This document shows, in pieces, positions 5,818 through 6,368 of a stretch of 6,368 nt of DNA. The notes below the pieces were generated by a model. The model did not search any database. It saw only the letters and a list, made by a program, of their open reading frames with translations, and was not told the origin of the DNA. The DNA lies in the NCBI GenBank assembly GCA_002422175.1, contig DITR01000115.1, forward strand, positions 4,192 to 10,559. Reading direction: 5' to 3'. A program made the translations under genes and the position numbers. This stretch comes from Alcaligenaceae bacterium UBA6179 (GTDB taxonomy: Bacteria > Pseudomonadota > Gammaproteobacteria > Burkholderiales > Burkholderiaceae_B). How positions within the stretch are numbered: position 1 is the first letter of the stretch; every line of letters begins with the position of its first letter.

Positions 5818-6368
5818 ATGAGCTTGATACCCTCCAAAGCAAAACAAAAAATTCAAGCGAATTTACCAGTTCTAGCCATTAACCCCTTTGCGGGTGGGTT
5901 TGACATCGCAGAATTAGTTTCACGCCAGGGTGTCGATGTTTTATTTATAGATTGTGAACGGGCAGGTATTGCGATTGAAACAGTGGGGCCCATGTCTCGC
6001 GCGGCTCAATATCATGGTGCTGCTGCAGTTGTAAGAAGTAAAAGTAGGCATGTTGAAGAATGGGTCAGCATTCTTGATAGAGGGGTAGATGGCATCGTTA
6101 TACCCCGAGTTGAAACAGCAGAAGATGCTCGTATCATTTTAGAAACGGTTCACTATGCAACCGGTACACGAGCTAAAAATATAATCATCATTCCTCAAAT
6201 TGAATCTGAGTTAGGCATGAAAAATTTAGAATCAATACTTGAAGTGAAGGGTTTTGATTTGTTTTTGATTGGCCCCTATGATTTGTCTCACAGCATGGGT
6301 TTTGAAGGTGATATCAATGCCCCTGAAGTTCAAAATGCACTTGACTATATTGCTAAAACAATTTTGAA
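5818..6368 (+). CDS. HpcH/HpaI aldolase-family protein, 3' end cut by window; atypical active site
   Basis: The first 183 codons are present and the frame runs off the window; family members are usually about 250-270 residues. The start is ATG 5818, two bases after the previous stop, with a weak GAG-type site. Conserved landmarks are VDVLFIDCE (39-47), VVR with R73, VIPRVETAEDA (94-104), PQIES with E129, and IGPYDLSHSMG with D155. E129 and D155 match the metal ligands (Glu149, Asp175) of E. coli HpcH, and R73 matches its Arg70. Family members are class II aldolases or lyases that cleave hydroxy-oxo acids, releasing pyruvate or an analogue. Two oddities are clear. The catalytic-base position (EH in HpcH, His45) reads E47-R48. 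About 20 residues that carry the GxRG-type loop before the QIE strand are absent (TGTRAKNIIIIPQIES). It may be a divergent lyase or have lost aldolase chemistry. It is the third gene of the unit and likely acts late in the same pathway. Confidence 0.85.
   Translation, partial: MSLIPSKAKQKIQANLPVLAINPFAGGFDIAELVSRQGVDVLFIDCERAGIAIETVGPMSRAAQYHGAAAVVRSKSRHVEEWVSILDRGVDGIVIPRVETAEDARIILETVHYATGTRAKNIIIIPQIESELGMKNLESILEVKGFDLFLIGPYDLSHSMGFEGDINAPEVQNALDYIAKTIL

Noticed and set aside
1..6368. CRISPR array, insertion sequence, tRNA/rRNA or prophage features
   Set aside because: No regularly spaced repeats, transposase frames, terminal inverted repeats or structural RNA signatures were seen on either strand.

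Overview
The window looks like part of a bacterial catabolic (accessory-metabolism) gene cluster. It is moderately AT-rich, with tight gene spacing and little intergenic DNA. The protein families resemble those of Proteobacteria, and a low-GC betaproteobacterium is my guess. No rRNA, tRNA or phylogenetic marker is present, so the taxonomy is inference only.

Layout. On the minus strand (1-518) are the first codons of a molybdopterin-binding hydroxylase large subunit and its complete small [2Fe-2S] subunit, in two-subunit isoquinoline 1-oxidoreductase / nicotinate-hydroxylase style. A 165-bp divergent regulatory region (519-683) separates them from a plus-strand unit of three genes. These are an ACMSD-like metal-dependent amidohydrolase/decarboxylase with an odd Cys/His-rich N-terminus (684-1826), an amidase-signature hydrolase (1870-3039), and an XRE-HTH plus cupin regulator with a Lys-rich tail (3063-3797). 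A 148-bp intergenic region (3798-3945) carries a near-consensus sigma70-type promoter and a phased array of TTCAA/TTGAA half-sites. A second tight plus-strand unit follows. It holds a 2,6-dihydroxypseudooxynicotine-hydrolase-like alpha/beta hydrolase (3946-5172), an isochorismatase-type cysteine hydrolase (5180-5815) and an HpcH/HpaI aldolase-like protein cut off by the window end (5818-6368).

How the genes may work together (inference). A molybdenum hydroxylase to oxidise a ring, a C-C-bond-hydrolase-like alpha/beta hydrolase, two unrelated C-N hydrolases, an ACMSD-fold decarboxylase/hydrolase and an aldolase could form a breakdown route for an N-heteroaromatic or amide-containing compound. 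The composition echoes parts of the nicotine (molybdenum hydroxylase plus DHPON hydrolase) and nicotinate (molybdenum hydroxylase plus maleamate amidohydrolase) pathways but matches neither. No ring-opening oxygenase or transporter is visible here. The XRE-cupin protein is the obvious candidate regulator. The same half-site pair (TTGAA-N5-TTCAA) occurs in both intergenic regions.

The most noteworthy points are the phased operator array, the substitution of the usual catalytic His by Arg (plus a missing loop) in the aldolase-like protein, and the unusual N-terminal extensions on the amidohydrolase and the regulator.
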